This document shows positions 1-7,302 of a stretch of 10,575 nucleotides of DNA, one piece after another. Position numbers and translations under genes: made by a program. The notes below the pieces were generated by a model. The model was not told where the DNA came from and did not search any database. It saw only the letters and a list, made by a program, of their open reading frames with translations. Origin of the DNA: Bifidobacterium breve (GTDB lineage: Bacteria > Bacteroidota > Bacteroidia > Cytophagales > UBA9547); assembly GCA_943325655.2 (NCBI GenBank), contig CALPQG020000055.1, positions 1 through 10,575 on the forward strand. Reading direction: 5' to 3'. Each line of letters opens with the position of its first letter. Positions within the stretch are counted from its first letter, which is position 1.

Positions 1-12
1 AGTGCCGAACAC

Positions 13-35
13 GCGATCCGCCGCGGCGGAAACGC
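13..35. repeat. GC-rich perfect palindrome
   Basis: TCCGCCGCGGCGGA (17-30) is its own reverse complement over 14 bases. GCG at 13-15 can also pair with CGC at 33-35 across a small asymmetric bulge. Made only of G and C apart from its outer bases, it stands out sharply against the AT-rich DNA that follows. It could be a dispersed palindromic element, the end of a terminator, or the edge of a transferred segment; the sequence alone does not decide. Confidence 0.5.
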
Positions 36-413
36 CCTAATATTTATTTCATAACACATTGTAAATAAGCTCCTATTGAAAATTTATATCTTTATAAAAA
101 TCACCTAAATTTTTTTCAATTTAATTTAAAAAAATCCTCCTAATCCTAAATAAAATTTACTGAATTATAAAATTAAAGTTGACAAAAACGGTCTATATTA
201 AAAATGTATTTGGTATAAACAGTACGACGACTATTTTCATTTATAAAAAAGGATTTTTTTCGTTAAATCTTTCAAGTTATGGTTATTTTTATCGAAATAA
301 AATACAATTGCCAACTTTGCAACACCCTCGAATTTAATACTATACGTTTTACCTGGTATTCATTAATAACAAGGAGAAACTAGAGCTGTAAGCACTGAGG
401 ATGAAATAGTTGT

Positions 414-431
414 GTTGGTGTTTTTACCAAC
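414..431. repeat. Small hairpin GTTGGT/ACCAAC
   Basis: A 6-bp perfect stem (GTTGGT 414-419, ACCAAC 426-431) encloses a 6-base loop GTTTTT. On the minus strand it is the second hairpin after the helicase stop codon. There is no T-run directly after it on either strand, so a classical intrinsic terminator is not shown. Confidence 0.4.
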
Positions 432-437
432 CTTAGT

Positions 438-485
438 TCCTTGTCAAAGTCTTGAAACGGTAAACAATCGCAGATTTGACAAGGA
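438..485 (-). terminator. Inverted repeat past helicase 3' end (possible terminator or REP-like element)
   Basis: TCCTTGTCAAA (438-448) is perfectly complementary to TTTGACAAGGA (475-485), giving an 11-bp stem with a 26-base spacer. It begins about 19 bases beyond the helicase stop codon on the minus strand, the position expected for a 3' end or stability element. No U-rich tract follows, so termination is an inference from position. The eight bases ACAAGGAG at 479-486 recur at 369-376. A dispersed palindromic repeat is an equally good reading. Confidence 0.4.
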
Positions 486-503
486 GTAAAGGATAGGATA
501 TGC

Positions 504-3500
504 TTAGCCAAACAATTCCATAATATCATCTTTTTCAAGTTGTTTATAAAAGCTTTGTTCGGTAGAGATAATATCGGAGGCTACTTTTTTCTTTTTTTCT
601 TGTAGCAACAACACCTTTTCTTCAATGGTATCTTTGCAAATCATTTTATAGGCAAATACTTTTTTGGTTTGCCCAATACGGTGTGTTCTATCAATGGCTT
701 GTGCTTCAACCGCAGGATTCCACCAAGGGTCGACCAAATAGACATAATCGGCTTCTGTAAGGTTGAGGCCAACACCACCCGCCTTTAATGAAATTAAGAA
801 GATTCTAATTTCATCGTTTTGCTGAAAATTTTGTACTATTGCTTCACGCTTATGGGAAGCAATTGAACCATCGAGGTATTCGAATTTTACCCCAGTTTTT
901 TGAATTTCTTTTTTGATTAAGCCCAACATTTCTACAAATTGAGAAAAAATTAGAATCTTGTGATTGCCTGTTTTTTGCGTAATATGCCTTACGAGTTCTT
1001 GTATTTTCACCGATTCCTTAGAAAGGTTTTCTCCTTTAAGTAAGGACGGGGAATTGCAAATTTGACGAAGTTTTAAAAGGGCATCCAAAACCACCATGCT
1101 CGATTTCCCTAATCCATCACTATCAATAGATTTAGCAATCATTTCTTTGTAATTATTTTTATAGGCATCGTACACTTTACGCTGTTCGGCTCCCATTTCA
1201 CAGATGATAATGTCTTCTGTTTTGTCGGGCAAATCGGTGGCCACCTGCTCTTTGGTACGTCTCAGCATAAAAGGTTTAATAAGTCTACGTAAACTTGCCG
1301 CCGCTTCAGGATCCCCATTTTTGTCTATCGGATCCGAAAAGGTAGTTTTAAAATGATTTAAGTTGCCCAATAAACCTGGATTAATAAATGACATTTGCGC
1401 GTATAAATCAAAGGTATTGTTTTCAACAGGTGTACCCGTCATGACCATCCTGTTGTTTGATTTAAGCAAACAAACCGCCTTGTATCTTTGTGAAACAGGG
1501 TTTTTAATGGCTTGCGATTCATCTAATACCACATAATTGAATTTGAGTTTTTGTAACTCTTCTACATCATTGATAATTAAACCATAAGTGGAAATAATCA
1601 ATTGGTATTTTTTCAATTCTTTGATGTCTTTTATTCTATTAATACCACTATTGATAAGGTATTTAATATCTGGAGCAAATTTGTTAAGTTCTCTTTCCCA
1701 GTTAAATAGTAGTGAGGTTGGCACAATGACTAAATTGGTTTCTTTGGGAGTAGCGTCAATAATACTTTTCAGAAAAGTAATCATTTGAATGGTTTTACCA
1801 AGTCCCATGTCATCGGCAAGGCAGCCGCCCCATTTGTAACTGTCTAAAAAAGAAAGCCAATGGTAGCCAGCTTCTTGGTAGGGACGTAAAGTGGCTTGAA
1901 TGCCTTTGGGTAAAACAGGTTTTTCAATGGTCTCAAAGGAGATTAAGCGTTGTTTTTTTTCGAAAATCTCTTTGTAAATTTCTTCTTGGTCAATCAAATC
2001 AAACATTTCATCTACCAAAGAGAAGTGTAGTTTTGAGATTTTAAACTCTCCTTTTTTGTCAATATCGGCCGATTTGAATAAATCAGTATACTTTTCAAGC
2101 CATTCTTCAGGCAACATTCCAAAAGAACCATCATCTAATTGTACATAATCTTCTTTTCTTAAAATGGCTTTTTGTATGTCTTTTAAATGGATGAGTTGAT
2201 CTCCGAAACTCACTTCCATATTAATTTCAAACCAATCGATACCGGAAGCAATTTTGGTATTGACGGTAGGTTTATAAGGATAAATCTTTTTTGTTTTAAT
2301 TTTTTCGAGTCCAAATACTTCAATATCATTTGCTTTTAGGGCTTCAAAAAATGAGAAATACCAACCTTTATTGAGCATTTCCTCAAATTTGACATAGAAA
2401 TAACCACGATGCATTTGTTTTGGAAAATCTGGATGTAATGCGGTTAAGAAATCAATCGTCGCTTTTTCAGCCTGTTCATCTCTGAGGTAGTCAATATGTT
2501 TATCGCCTTCAGGAAGCAATATTTTTTCTTGTAATAATAATTCTACGTCCTTTTGATCGTACCTCGCTTCAGGTTGTATAAGCATAAAATTGCCTGATTC
2601 GCCTAAATAAATAACAGGTTTATAGCCTGTTGCTTCGCTTTGAGTGATGTTAAGCGATTTCGTATGCATAATAATAGGGTATGATTTTGAAATAGGGCTT
2701 ACGTAATTTTCAATAAATTCATTCTTGGCATTTTCATGCACTAAAATTTTAGGTGTTTCTGCAAATTGATTTAGGATATGGAAATCAGTAGTTGATTTAT
2801 AAAAATACATAGTTTTTCCACTGATTATATAATGATTTCTGTATTCGACTTCACTTTTCCCATCAAAATTCACCATTGGTGAAAGACTATAAAATGGTTT
2901 TTCATAACTTACACTAAAAACAAGTTGGTAATCATTGGGAGATAAAAACACCCTTTTGGCACCTGTTTTTTGAAAAAATTCTCTATCATTACTTTCATAA
3001 ATAATTTCATGTTGGAGCAATGGCTTGATTTTATTAAGTTCTTCAAAAATATATGCTAAACAAAGATTTTCATATTGCGTACGATCTTGCACCTCAAACA
3101 GGTCGTCAAAATCTACTTCTGATAAATGACGTAAAGTTTGCGCAATACTTGTTTGAGGGTCGGTCATTGCTACACTCGGACTACTATTCCGAGATTCAAA
3201 ACCATTTTCTGAGCTATAACAATCAAAGGTTTTTTTAGCCGTATTAATTTTACCAATTAAGATATCAATATTCAAATTATGAGAAAATTGATGAGATTCT
3301 CCAAAGAAAAAAGCATGGGTAAAATCTTTCGTATTGACTATTTTTTGTAAAATTGGCGTGGATTGATTGATATTTCTTTGAAACAATTGGTTCATATTGC
3401 CATTCATTTGAATGGGTTGTAAGCCACTGATTTTAGGAACCGCCACTAAATCGCCTGTTTTATAATCTAATGAGGTATCAAAATATTGGTCAAAAGTTTT

Positions 3501-4211
3501 AATGTCATTTTCTAATCCATACGATTTTGCTAAAAATTCCTTTTTAAATTTTTGTGCTGGCAATTCAAGCAAGGCATTAGGCCTTTGAAAATCATTCGTT
3601 AATATTTTGATGGCCAATATTTTATGTGCACACAATGCAACTTTCGTGTCTTTACAATTACAAGATGCATCAAAATAATTGTTATGAAAAGCCAGTTTTA
3701 CAAGTGCTTTCCCAGACCACATATTCACTTCGCAGTCGAAATGATTTTTTTCTTTTTTAGTAACTTTTATATGGTCAATGTATTGGTAATTGGTATAAAA
3801 ATCATGCGCGACACGATAATTCGCTGGCGATGAATTGGCTAATATATACTCCGCTGTGAGCGGTTGATATAGAATGTGCGTATCTTTTTGATTATAGACA
3901 ACAGGTTTCTCTAATTTAACGCTAGTGGCAGAAATTTCTGATTTGTCGAAAAACAGTAGCATGGCAACTTTGTGCTTACAAATGCCTGTTCCTGTATAAG
4001 GGCAGGTACAGGTAGTGTTAATGTCACCATTACCAGCAAAACTTAGGGTTACGGTATAGGTGTCTTTTCCATTGCTGGCGTTCACTAAAGCTTTGAGTTG
4101 TGTACTAGATTCATCAACTATATAAAATGATTTGGCACGAAGAATTGCTCCTCCTCTTGATTTTACCTCAGGTAAAGTATTTTTCTTTAGATATTCCGCT
4201 ATGAAACTCAT
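504..4211 (-). CDS. SNF2-family DNA-dependent ATPase/helicase with two SWIM zinc motifs
   Basis: This 1235-residue protein is a SWI2/SNF2 superfamily-2 ATPase, expected to translocate on duplex DNA in the cytoplasm/nucleoid. The C-terminal core from about residue 770 shows motif I LADDMGLGKT (798-807, Lys806), motif II DESQ (897-900), motif III TGTP (925-928), motif V from GGVGLNLT (1145) and motif VI QAIDRTHRIGQ (1171-1181). The N-terminal part has two zinc-binding SWIM patterns of identical spacing, CxCx7CxH: Cys68/Cys70/Cys78/His80 and Cys184/Cys186/Cys194/His196. Residues about 210-770 are a long region in which I recognise no domain. The ATG at 4209-4211 gives MSFIAEYLKK, with SWIM 1 only 67 residues in, so a much later start is unlikely. 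It is transcribed away from the suf operon and has no neighbour that reveals its job. Its specific role (repair, transcription recycling or defence) cannot be assigned. No convincing promoter was found upstream on the minus strand. Confidence 0.93.
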   Translation of the reverse strand: MSFIAEYLKKNTLPEVKSRGGAILRAKSFYIVDESSTQLKALVNASNGKDTYTVTLSFAGNGDINTTCTCPYTGTGICKHKVAMLLFFDKSEISATSVKLEKPVVYNQKDTHILYQPLTAEYILANSSPANYRVAHDFYTNYQYIDHIKVTKKEKNHFDCEVNMWSGKALVKLAFHNNYFDASCNCKDTKVALCAHKILAIKILTNDFQRPNALLELPAQKFKKEFLAKSYGLENDIKTFDQYFDTSLDYKTGDLVAVPKISGLQPIQMNGNMNQLFQRNINQSTPILQKIVNTKDFTHAFFFGESHQFSHNLNIDILIGKINTAKKTFDCYSSENGFESRNSSPSVAMTDPQTSIAQTLRHLSEVDFDDLFEVQDRTQYENLCLAYIFEELNKIKPLLQHEIIYESNDREFFQKTGAKRVFLSPNDYQLVFSVSYEKPFYSLSPMVNFDGKSEVEYRNHYIISGKTMYFYKSTTDFHILNQFAETPKILVHENAKNEFIENYVSPISKSYPIIMHTKSLNITQSEATGYKPVIYLGESGNFMLIQPEARYDQKDVELLLQEKILLPEGDKHIDYLRDEQAEKATIDFLTALHPDFPKQMHRGYFYVKFEEMLNKGWYFSFFEALKANDIEVFGLEKIKTKKIYPYKPTVNTKIASGIDWFEINMEVSFGDQLIHLKDIQKAILRKEDYVQLDDGSFGMLPEEWLEKYTDLFKSADIDKKGEFKISKLHFSLVDEMFDLIDQEEIYKEIFEKKQRLISFETIEKPVLPKGIQATLRPYQEAGYHWLSFLDSYKWGGCLADDMGLGKTIQMITFLKSIIDATPKETNLVIVPTSLLFNWERELNKFAPDIKYLINSGINRIKDIKELKKYQLIISTYGLIINDVEELQKLKFNYVVLDESQAIKNPVSQRYKAVCLLKSNNRMVMTGTPVENNTFDLYAQMSFINPGLLGNLNHFKTTFSDPIDKNGDPEAAASLRRLIKPFMLRRTKEQVATDLPDKTEDIIICEMGAEQRKVYDAYKNNYKEMIAKSIDSDGLGKSSMVVLDALLKLRQICNSPSLLKGENLSKESVKIQELVRHITQKTGNHKILIFSQFVEMLGLIKKEIQKTGVKFEYLDGSIASHKREAIVQNFQQNDEIRIFLISLKAGGVGLNLTEADYVYLVDPWWNPAVEAQAIDRTHRIGQTKKVFAYKMICKDTIEEKVLLLQEKKKKVASDIISTEQSFYKQLEKDDIMELFG

Positions 4212-4354
4212 TTTGTTGTACTAGTCAATTTTGTCTTGGTATTATTTCGGTTACTAATATAATAGTTCAACTTAGCTTTTAAATGCACCTCACATTATTT
4301 CTTACGCTATTTTTTCAATGCCAATTTTATTAGCCATCACTTTTCATTGATTTA

Positions 4355-4454
4355 CTGTCTGTTGTACTTCAAAAACATAAAATATTCAACGCCATAAAAA
4401 TGGCTTTAGCTCGTGAAAAACAAATCAAAAAACAAGAAAAGCAGGAAGTATATC
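4355..4454 (+). pseudogene. Frameshifted C-terminal remnant of a GIY-YIG nuclease gene
   Basis: The plus strand reads KIFNAIKMALAREKQIKK and then Q, ending at base 4435. Skipping the single G at 4436 the next frame reads KSRKYI (4437-4454). Joined, this gives REKQIKK-Q-KSRKYI, which matches in order and spacing the conserved C-terminal block (REKxIKxxKSRKYI) of small GIY-YIG endonucleases of the UvrC/URI type that are common in Bacteroidota. The catalytic N-terminal half with the GIY and YIG motifs is absent: an in-frame stop lies at 4331-4333 and nothing before it resembles the family. A 43-codon frame from ATG 4400 to 4531 stays open through the fragment in the first frame but loses the similarity after residue 12. 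The family assignment rests on remembered consensus, not an alignment. A chance match is possible but unlikely over 14 spaced positions. Confidence 0.5.
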
Positions 4455-4808
4455 AGGGCAAATGTATTAAAAAAAGTAGCTCAAAAGCCTCCCCCCCTCT
4501 TCAAGTTATTTTTTTACTTTTGATAAAATAAATTTTTAAGTACCCAATTTTAAATTCACTTATTTAAACAATCGTTAAGGCATTTTTTTCTTGATTTTAA
4601 AACCGAACTTCAAAACGAATCTCTCCATATAGTTGAATGTAAAAGCCTTGAATTCAGCTATTCATTTTAAAAAGTGCTTTACAATTGAAAAATATCTCTT
4701 GTGATTATAGTTGAAACAAATTTTCATACTATTTTCAATGCTTTAAAAAAACAGACAAAATCAAGAATAAACTTATATTGCTATTAATTTAAAAATACCA
4801 TAAAATAT

Positions 4809-4820
4809 GTGACTTTTCAC
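4809..4820. promoter_or_regulatory. Dyad GTGA-CTTT-TCAC upstream of sufB promoter
   Basis: GTGA (4809-4812) and TCAC (4817-4820) are inverted around a 4-base centre, 23 bases upstream of the -7 box. The position suits an activator or repressor site, and the half-sites resemble CRP/FNR-type halves, but the spacing is 4 rather than 6 and no regulator gene is nearby. Treat it only as a candidate operator. Confidence 0.2.
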
Positions 4821-4835
4821 TACAAACATAAGCTT

Positions 4836-4850
4836 AAAAGTTATACTTTT
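4836..4850. promoter_or_regulatory. Dyad overlapping the sufB -7 element
   Basis: AAAAGT (4836-4841) and ACTTTT (4845-4850) form a perfect 6-bp inverted repeat around TAT. The right half lies within the proposed -7 box, so a protein bound here would block initiation. It may equally be a by-product of AT-rich promoter composition. Confidence 0.25.
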
Positions 4851-4851
4851 G
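4844..4851 (+). promoter_or_regulatory. Likely sufB promoter (-7 box TACTTTTG)
   Basis: TACTTTTG fits the Bacteroidota primary-sigma -7 consensus TAnnTTTG exactly. It lies 33 bases upstream of the sufB ATG, which implies a short leader of roughly 25-30 bases. A clear -33 element (TTG/TTTG) at the usual spacing is not visible, so the promoter may be weak or need an activator. It would drive the whole sufBCDSE-SufT operon, since no other strong candidate is seen in the later gene gaps. Confidence 0.55.
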
Positions 4852-4884
4852 TACTGTAACTAGAATTAGTCTAAATAACACAAG

Positions 4885-6327
4885 ATGAGCGAAGTTAATA
4901 TTCTTGAAGAAATAACCTCTTCAGAGTACAAATACGGTTTTGAAACCAAAATCGAAAATGAAGCGGCACCCATGGGTTTGAGCGAAGATATCGTGAGGTA
5001 TATTTCTGCGAAAAAAAACGAACCTGAATGGATGTTGGCTTGGCGTTTAAAAGCGTACAAACATTGGTTAACCTTAAAAGAACCAACCTGGCAAAACGTT
5101 CATTACCCAAAAATAAATTTCCAAGACATCATATATTATTCAGCACCTGTTCAAAAAAAGACCATCAACTCTTTGGATGAAATAGATCCTGAATTAAGGG
5201 CAACTTTTGAGAAACTAGGCATTTCATTGAACGAACAAAAACGTTTGACAGGAGTAGCTGTAGATGCCGTAATTGACTCGGTATCAATCGCTACTACTTA
5301 CCGTGAAAAGCTTGGTGAACTAGGAATTATTTTTTGTTCGATGAGCGAAGCCGTTCATGACCATCCTGAATTGATTAAAAAATATTTAGGTTCAGTAGTT
5401 CCGGCCACAGACAACTATTATGCAGCACTTAACTCTGCGGTGTTTTCTGATGGTTCATTTTGCTACATCCCAAAAGGGGTTCGTAGTCCGATGGAATTAT
5501 CGACTTACTTCAGGATCAATGCTGCGAATACAGGTCAGTTTGAAAGAACCCTGATTGTAGCAGAAGAAGGAAGTTATGTAAGTTATTTGGAAGGTTGTAC
5601 CGCACCAATGCGTGATGAAAACCAATTGCATGCAGCTGTAGTTGAAATTGTAGCCGAAGCAAAGTCTGAAGTTAAATATTCAACGGTACAAAACTGGTAT
5701 CCTGGAGATAAAAATGGAAAAGGAGGTATTTACAACTTTGTAACCAAAAGAGGAATTTGCGCTGGAGACTCCGCTAAAATTTCATGGACACAAGTTGAAA
5801 CAGGCTCAGCCATTACCTGGAAATATCCTAGCGTAATTTTAAAAGGAGACAATTCTGTTGGAGAATTTTATTCTGTTGCCGTTACCAACAACATGCAACA
5901 AGCAGATACAGGCACCAAAATGATTCACTTGGGAAACAATACCAAAAGCAGGATTGTATCTAAAGGCATCTCGGCAGGACGTAGCCACAACTCTTATAGA
6001 GGATTGGTTAAAGTTTCTAAAAAGGCTAAAAACGCAAGAAATTATTCACAATGTGACTCCTTATTGATGGGAGATCAATGTGGTGCACATACTTTCCCTT
6101 ACATCGAAGTTGGAAATTCTTCTGCTCAAATTGAACATGAAGCCACCACTTCTAAAATTGGAGAAGACCAAATATTTTACTGTAACCAACGTGGAATAGA
6201 TACTGAAAACGCAGTTGCCTTGATTGTAAATGGCTATTGCAAAGAAGTACTCAATAAATTACCCATGGAATTTGCAGTAGAAGCCCAAAAACTTCTGGCA
6301 ATTAGCTTGGAAGGAAGCGTAGGATAG
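4885..6327 (+). CDS. sufB: Fe-S cluster assembly scaffold protein SufB
   Basis: SufB is the main scaffold subunit of the cytosolic SufBCD complex, on which sulfur and iron are assembled into clusters. The 480-residue length is normal for the family. The beta-helix core and C-terminal region carry the expected signatures: YLEGCTAP with Cys238 (equivalent to E. coli Cys254, the proposed sulfur entry residue), SQCDSLLMG with Cys390 (E. coli Cys405), and IEHEATTSKIGED with Glu417-His418-Glu419 (E. coli Glu432-His433-Glu434). These give a consistent offset of 15-16 residues, so the protein looks functional. The ATG at 4885 is preceded by an A-rich leader without a Shine-Dalgarno sequence. It is the first gene of the operon, with no sufA before it. 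The TAG stop is part of an inverted repeat with the sequence before sufC, and a second in-frame stop (TGA) follows one codon later. Confidence 0.97.
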   Translation: MSEVNILEEITSSEYKYGFETKIENEAAPMGLSEDIVRYISAKKNEPEWMLAWRLKAYKHWLTLKEPTWQNVHYPKINFQDIIYYSAPVQKKTINSLDEIDPELRATFEKLGISLNEQKRLTGVAVDAVIDSVSIATTYREKLGELGIIFCSMSEAVHDHPELIKKYLGSVVPATDNYYAALNSAVFSDGSFCYIPKGVRSPMELSTYFRINAANTGQFERTLIVAEEGSYVSYLEGCTAPMRDENQLHAAVVEIVAEAKSEVKYSTVQNWYPGDKNGKGGIYNFVTKRGICAGDSAKISWTQVETGSAITWKYPSVILKGDNSVGEFYSVAVTNNMQQADTGTKMIHLGNNTKSRIVSKGISAGRSHNSYRGLVKVSKKAKNARNYSQCDSLLMGDQCGAHTFPYIEVGNSSAQIEHEATTSKIGEDQIFYCNQRGIDTENAVALIVNGYCKEVLNKLPMEFAVEAQKLLAISLEGSVG

Positions 6328-6457
6328 TTTTGAGTGTTGAATGTTGAGTTGTTAGTAGCATCTTTCCATTTAATATTTACAACTAAAAAAACTAAGAATT
6401 AAAACCAAAAAGTTGGTTAGGGTATACTCAAAACTCAAAACTCAACACTCAAAACTA
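6325..6457 (+). repeat. sufB/sufC intercistronic heptad repeat and inverted repeat
   Basis: The left arm (6325-6356) starts with the sufB stop codon; the right arm (6426-6457) ends six bases before the sufC ATG. They are reverse complements at 28 of 32 positions, including a perfect 16-base block TAGTTTTGAGTGTTGA (6325-6340) with 6442-6457. Both arms have a period of 7: the right one is five units from 6426 to 6460 (three exact ACTCAAA, one ACTCAAC, one ACTAACA), and the left one iterates AGTGTTG-like units. The 69-base spacer holds a small nested stem, AACCA 6403-6407 with TGGTT 6414-6418. In mRNA this would be a strong hairpin spanning the whole gap. Confidence 0.8.
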
Positions 6458-6463
6458 ACAAAG

Positions 6464-7222
6464 ATGTTATCAATCAAAAATTTAAAAGCCAGTATAGGCG
6501 ACAAAGAAATATTAAAAGGATTAAGTCTGGACATCAAACCAGGAGAAGTACATGCCATTATGGGACCAAATGGTGCAGGAAAAAGCACTTTATCTTCTGT
6601 TTTGGCAGGCCGTTCTGATTATGAGGTGACAGGTGGAAGTGTAGAATTTTTAGGCAAAGACCTTTTAGAAATGTCTCCTGAAGACAGGGCCAGAGAAGGT
6701 GTATTTTTAGCGTTCCAATATCCAATTGAAATTCCGGGAGTAAGTACCACTAACTTCTTGAAAACAGCCATCAACGAAATCAGAAAACACCGGGGACAAG
6801 ACAATTTAGACGCTGTTTCTTTCTTGAAAATGATGAAAGAAAAAATGAAAACCGTTGAAATTGACCAAAGCTTGTTAAGTCGTTCCTTGAATGAAGGATT
6901 TTCTGGTGGAGAGAAAAAACGCAATGAAGTTTTTCAAATGGCGATGTTAGAACCTAAGTTGGCCATTTTGGATGAAACAGATTCAGGATTAGACATTGAT
7001 GCATTGCGTATTGTTGCCAATGGCGTCAATGCTTTACGCGGAAAAGACAATTCTTTTATCGTCATTACCCATTACCAAAGGTTATTGGATTACATCGTTC
7101 CTGATTTTGTACATGTATTGTACAACGGGAAAATAGTAAAATCTGGCACCAAAGAATTGGCTTTAGAATTAGAAGAAAAAGGCTACGACTGGATTAAAGA
7201 AGAGAACAAAGAAGCAGTTTAG
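6464..7222 (+). CDS. sufC: Fe-S cluster assembly ATPase SufC
   Basis: SufC is the ABC-type ATPase that powers conformational change in the SufBCD complex; it is soluble, not a transporter. The 252 residues are the usual length. Visible motifs are Walker A GPNGAGKST (34-42, Lys40), Q-loop Gln85 in AFQYP, ABC signature FSGGEKKRNE (146-155, the SufC-specific form), Walker B LAILDETDSGLD with Glu171, and the switch His203 in ITHYQ. The frame is open 17 codons further upstream to a TTG at 6413, but that stretch is encoded by the intercistronic heptad repeat and spacer. Family members begin with MLxIKNL, so the ATG at 6464 is chosen. The gap to sufB is 136 bases and the gap to sufD 82 bases. No Shine-Dalgarno sequence is seen. 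Confidence 0.97.
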   Translation: MLSIKNLKASIGDKEILKGLSLDIKPGEVHAIMGPNGAGKSTLSSVLAGRSDYEVTGGSVEFLGKDLLEMSPEDRAREGVFLAFQYPIEIPGVSTTNFLKTAINEIRKHRGQDNLDAVSFLKMMKEKMKTVEIDQSLLSRSLNEGFSGGEKKRNEVFQMAMLEPKLAILDETDSGLDIDALRIVANGVNALRGKDNSFIVITHYQRLLDYIVPDFVHVLYNGKIVKSGTKELALELEEKGYDWIKEENKEAV

Positions 7223-7242
7223 CATTCATTTATCAGTGAATG
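7223..7242 (+). repeat. Hairpin directly after sufC stop
   Basis: CATTCATT (7223-7230) and AGTGAATG (7235-7242) form an 8-bp RNA stem with one G-U pair and a 4-base loop TATC, immediately after the sufC stop codon. No U-run follows, so termination is unlikely. A role in 3'-end protection or translational spacing is possible. Confidence 0.45.
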
Positions 7243-7260
7243 GCTTCATCAAATCAGGCC

Positions 7261-7302
7261 AAACGGTAAACAACACTAAACGCTTAACTCTAAACTTAAT
7301 AA
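7261..7302 (+). repeat. Heptad-periodic leader before sufD
   Basis: Four successive 7-base units end in AAC: AAACAAC (7268), ACTAAAC (7275), GCTTAAC (7282) and TCTAAAC (7289). They are flanked by weaker units at 7261 and 7296, two bases before the sufD ATG. This is the same placement as the right arms at the other junctions, but no good complementary left arm is present here. Confidence 0.5.

Larger units (their letters stand above)
1..503. other. Non-coding region downstream of the helicase gene
   Basis: No gene that I can support lies here. The first 36 bases are strikingly GC-rich around a palindrome. Roughly 40-360 is very AT-rich with many stop codons and A/T runs. About 365-500 has a more balanced composition and holds two hairpins just past the 3' end of the minus-strand helicase gene. 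The first 39 bases could be read as the tail of an open frame from outside the window, but nothing in them is recognisable. Confidence 0.6.
4212..4884. other. Divergent intergenic region between helicase and sufB
   Basis: This 673-base stretch separates two divergent genes and should hold both promoters. It contains a decayed GIY-YIG nuclease fragment (about 4355-4454), a run of seven C at 4491-4497 set in AT-rich DNA, and the sufB promoter with two small dyads near 4809-4851. About 4532-4800 is AT-rich and I see nothing there. No sufA, iscR/sufR-like gene, tRNA or riboswitch is recognisable. Confidence 0.6.

Noticed and set aside
109..135. 8-bp A/T inverted repeat (ATTTTTTT/AAAAAAAT) as a terminator
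   Set aside because: It is pure A/T, weak, and expected by chance in this AT-rich stretch; it is also far from any gene end.
179..199. TTGACA followed by TATATT, resembling a sigma-70 promoter
   Set aside because: The spacing is only 9 bases, Bacteroidota primary promoters do not use this consensus, and no gene follows.
279..383. 34-codon open frame starting ATG GTT ATT, with a Cys-x-x-Cys
   Set aside because: It is short, lies in AT-rich DNA, shows no promoter or recognisable family, and has composition like the surrounding non-coding sequence.
369..486. Insertion sequence bounded by ACAAGGAG direct repeats
   Set aside because: The enclosed about 100 bases have no matching terminal inverted repeats and no transposase; only the repeat pattern is reported.
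1588..3833. Plus-strand small frames opposite the helicase gene
   Set aside because: They are hydrophobic or low-complexity shadows of the minus-strand coding sequence, with no independent support.
4809..4820. CRP/FNR site upstream of sufB
   Set aside because: The half-sites are separated by 4 rather than 6 bases and the outer positions do not match; it is kept only as a generic dyad.
6426..6460. CRISPR-like array before sufC
   Set aside because: The units are 7 bases with no spacers and no cas genes are present; this is a short tandem repeat.
6413..6463. TTG-initiated 17-residue N-terminal extension of SufC
   Set aside because: The extension is encoded by the heptad repeat and spacer, is not part of the SufC family, and the ATG at 6464 gives the canonical start.
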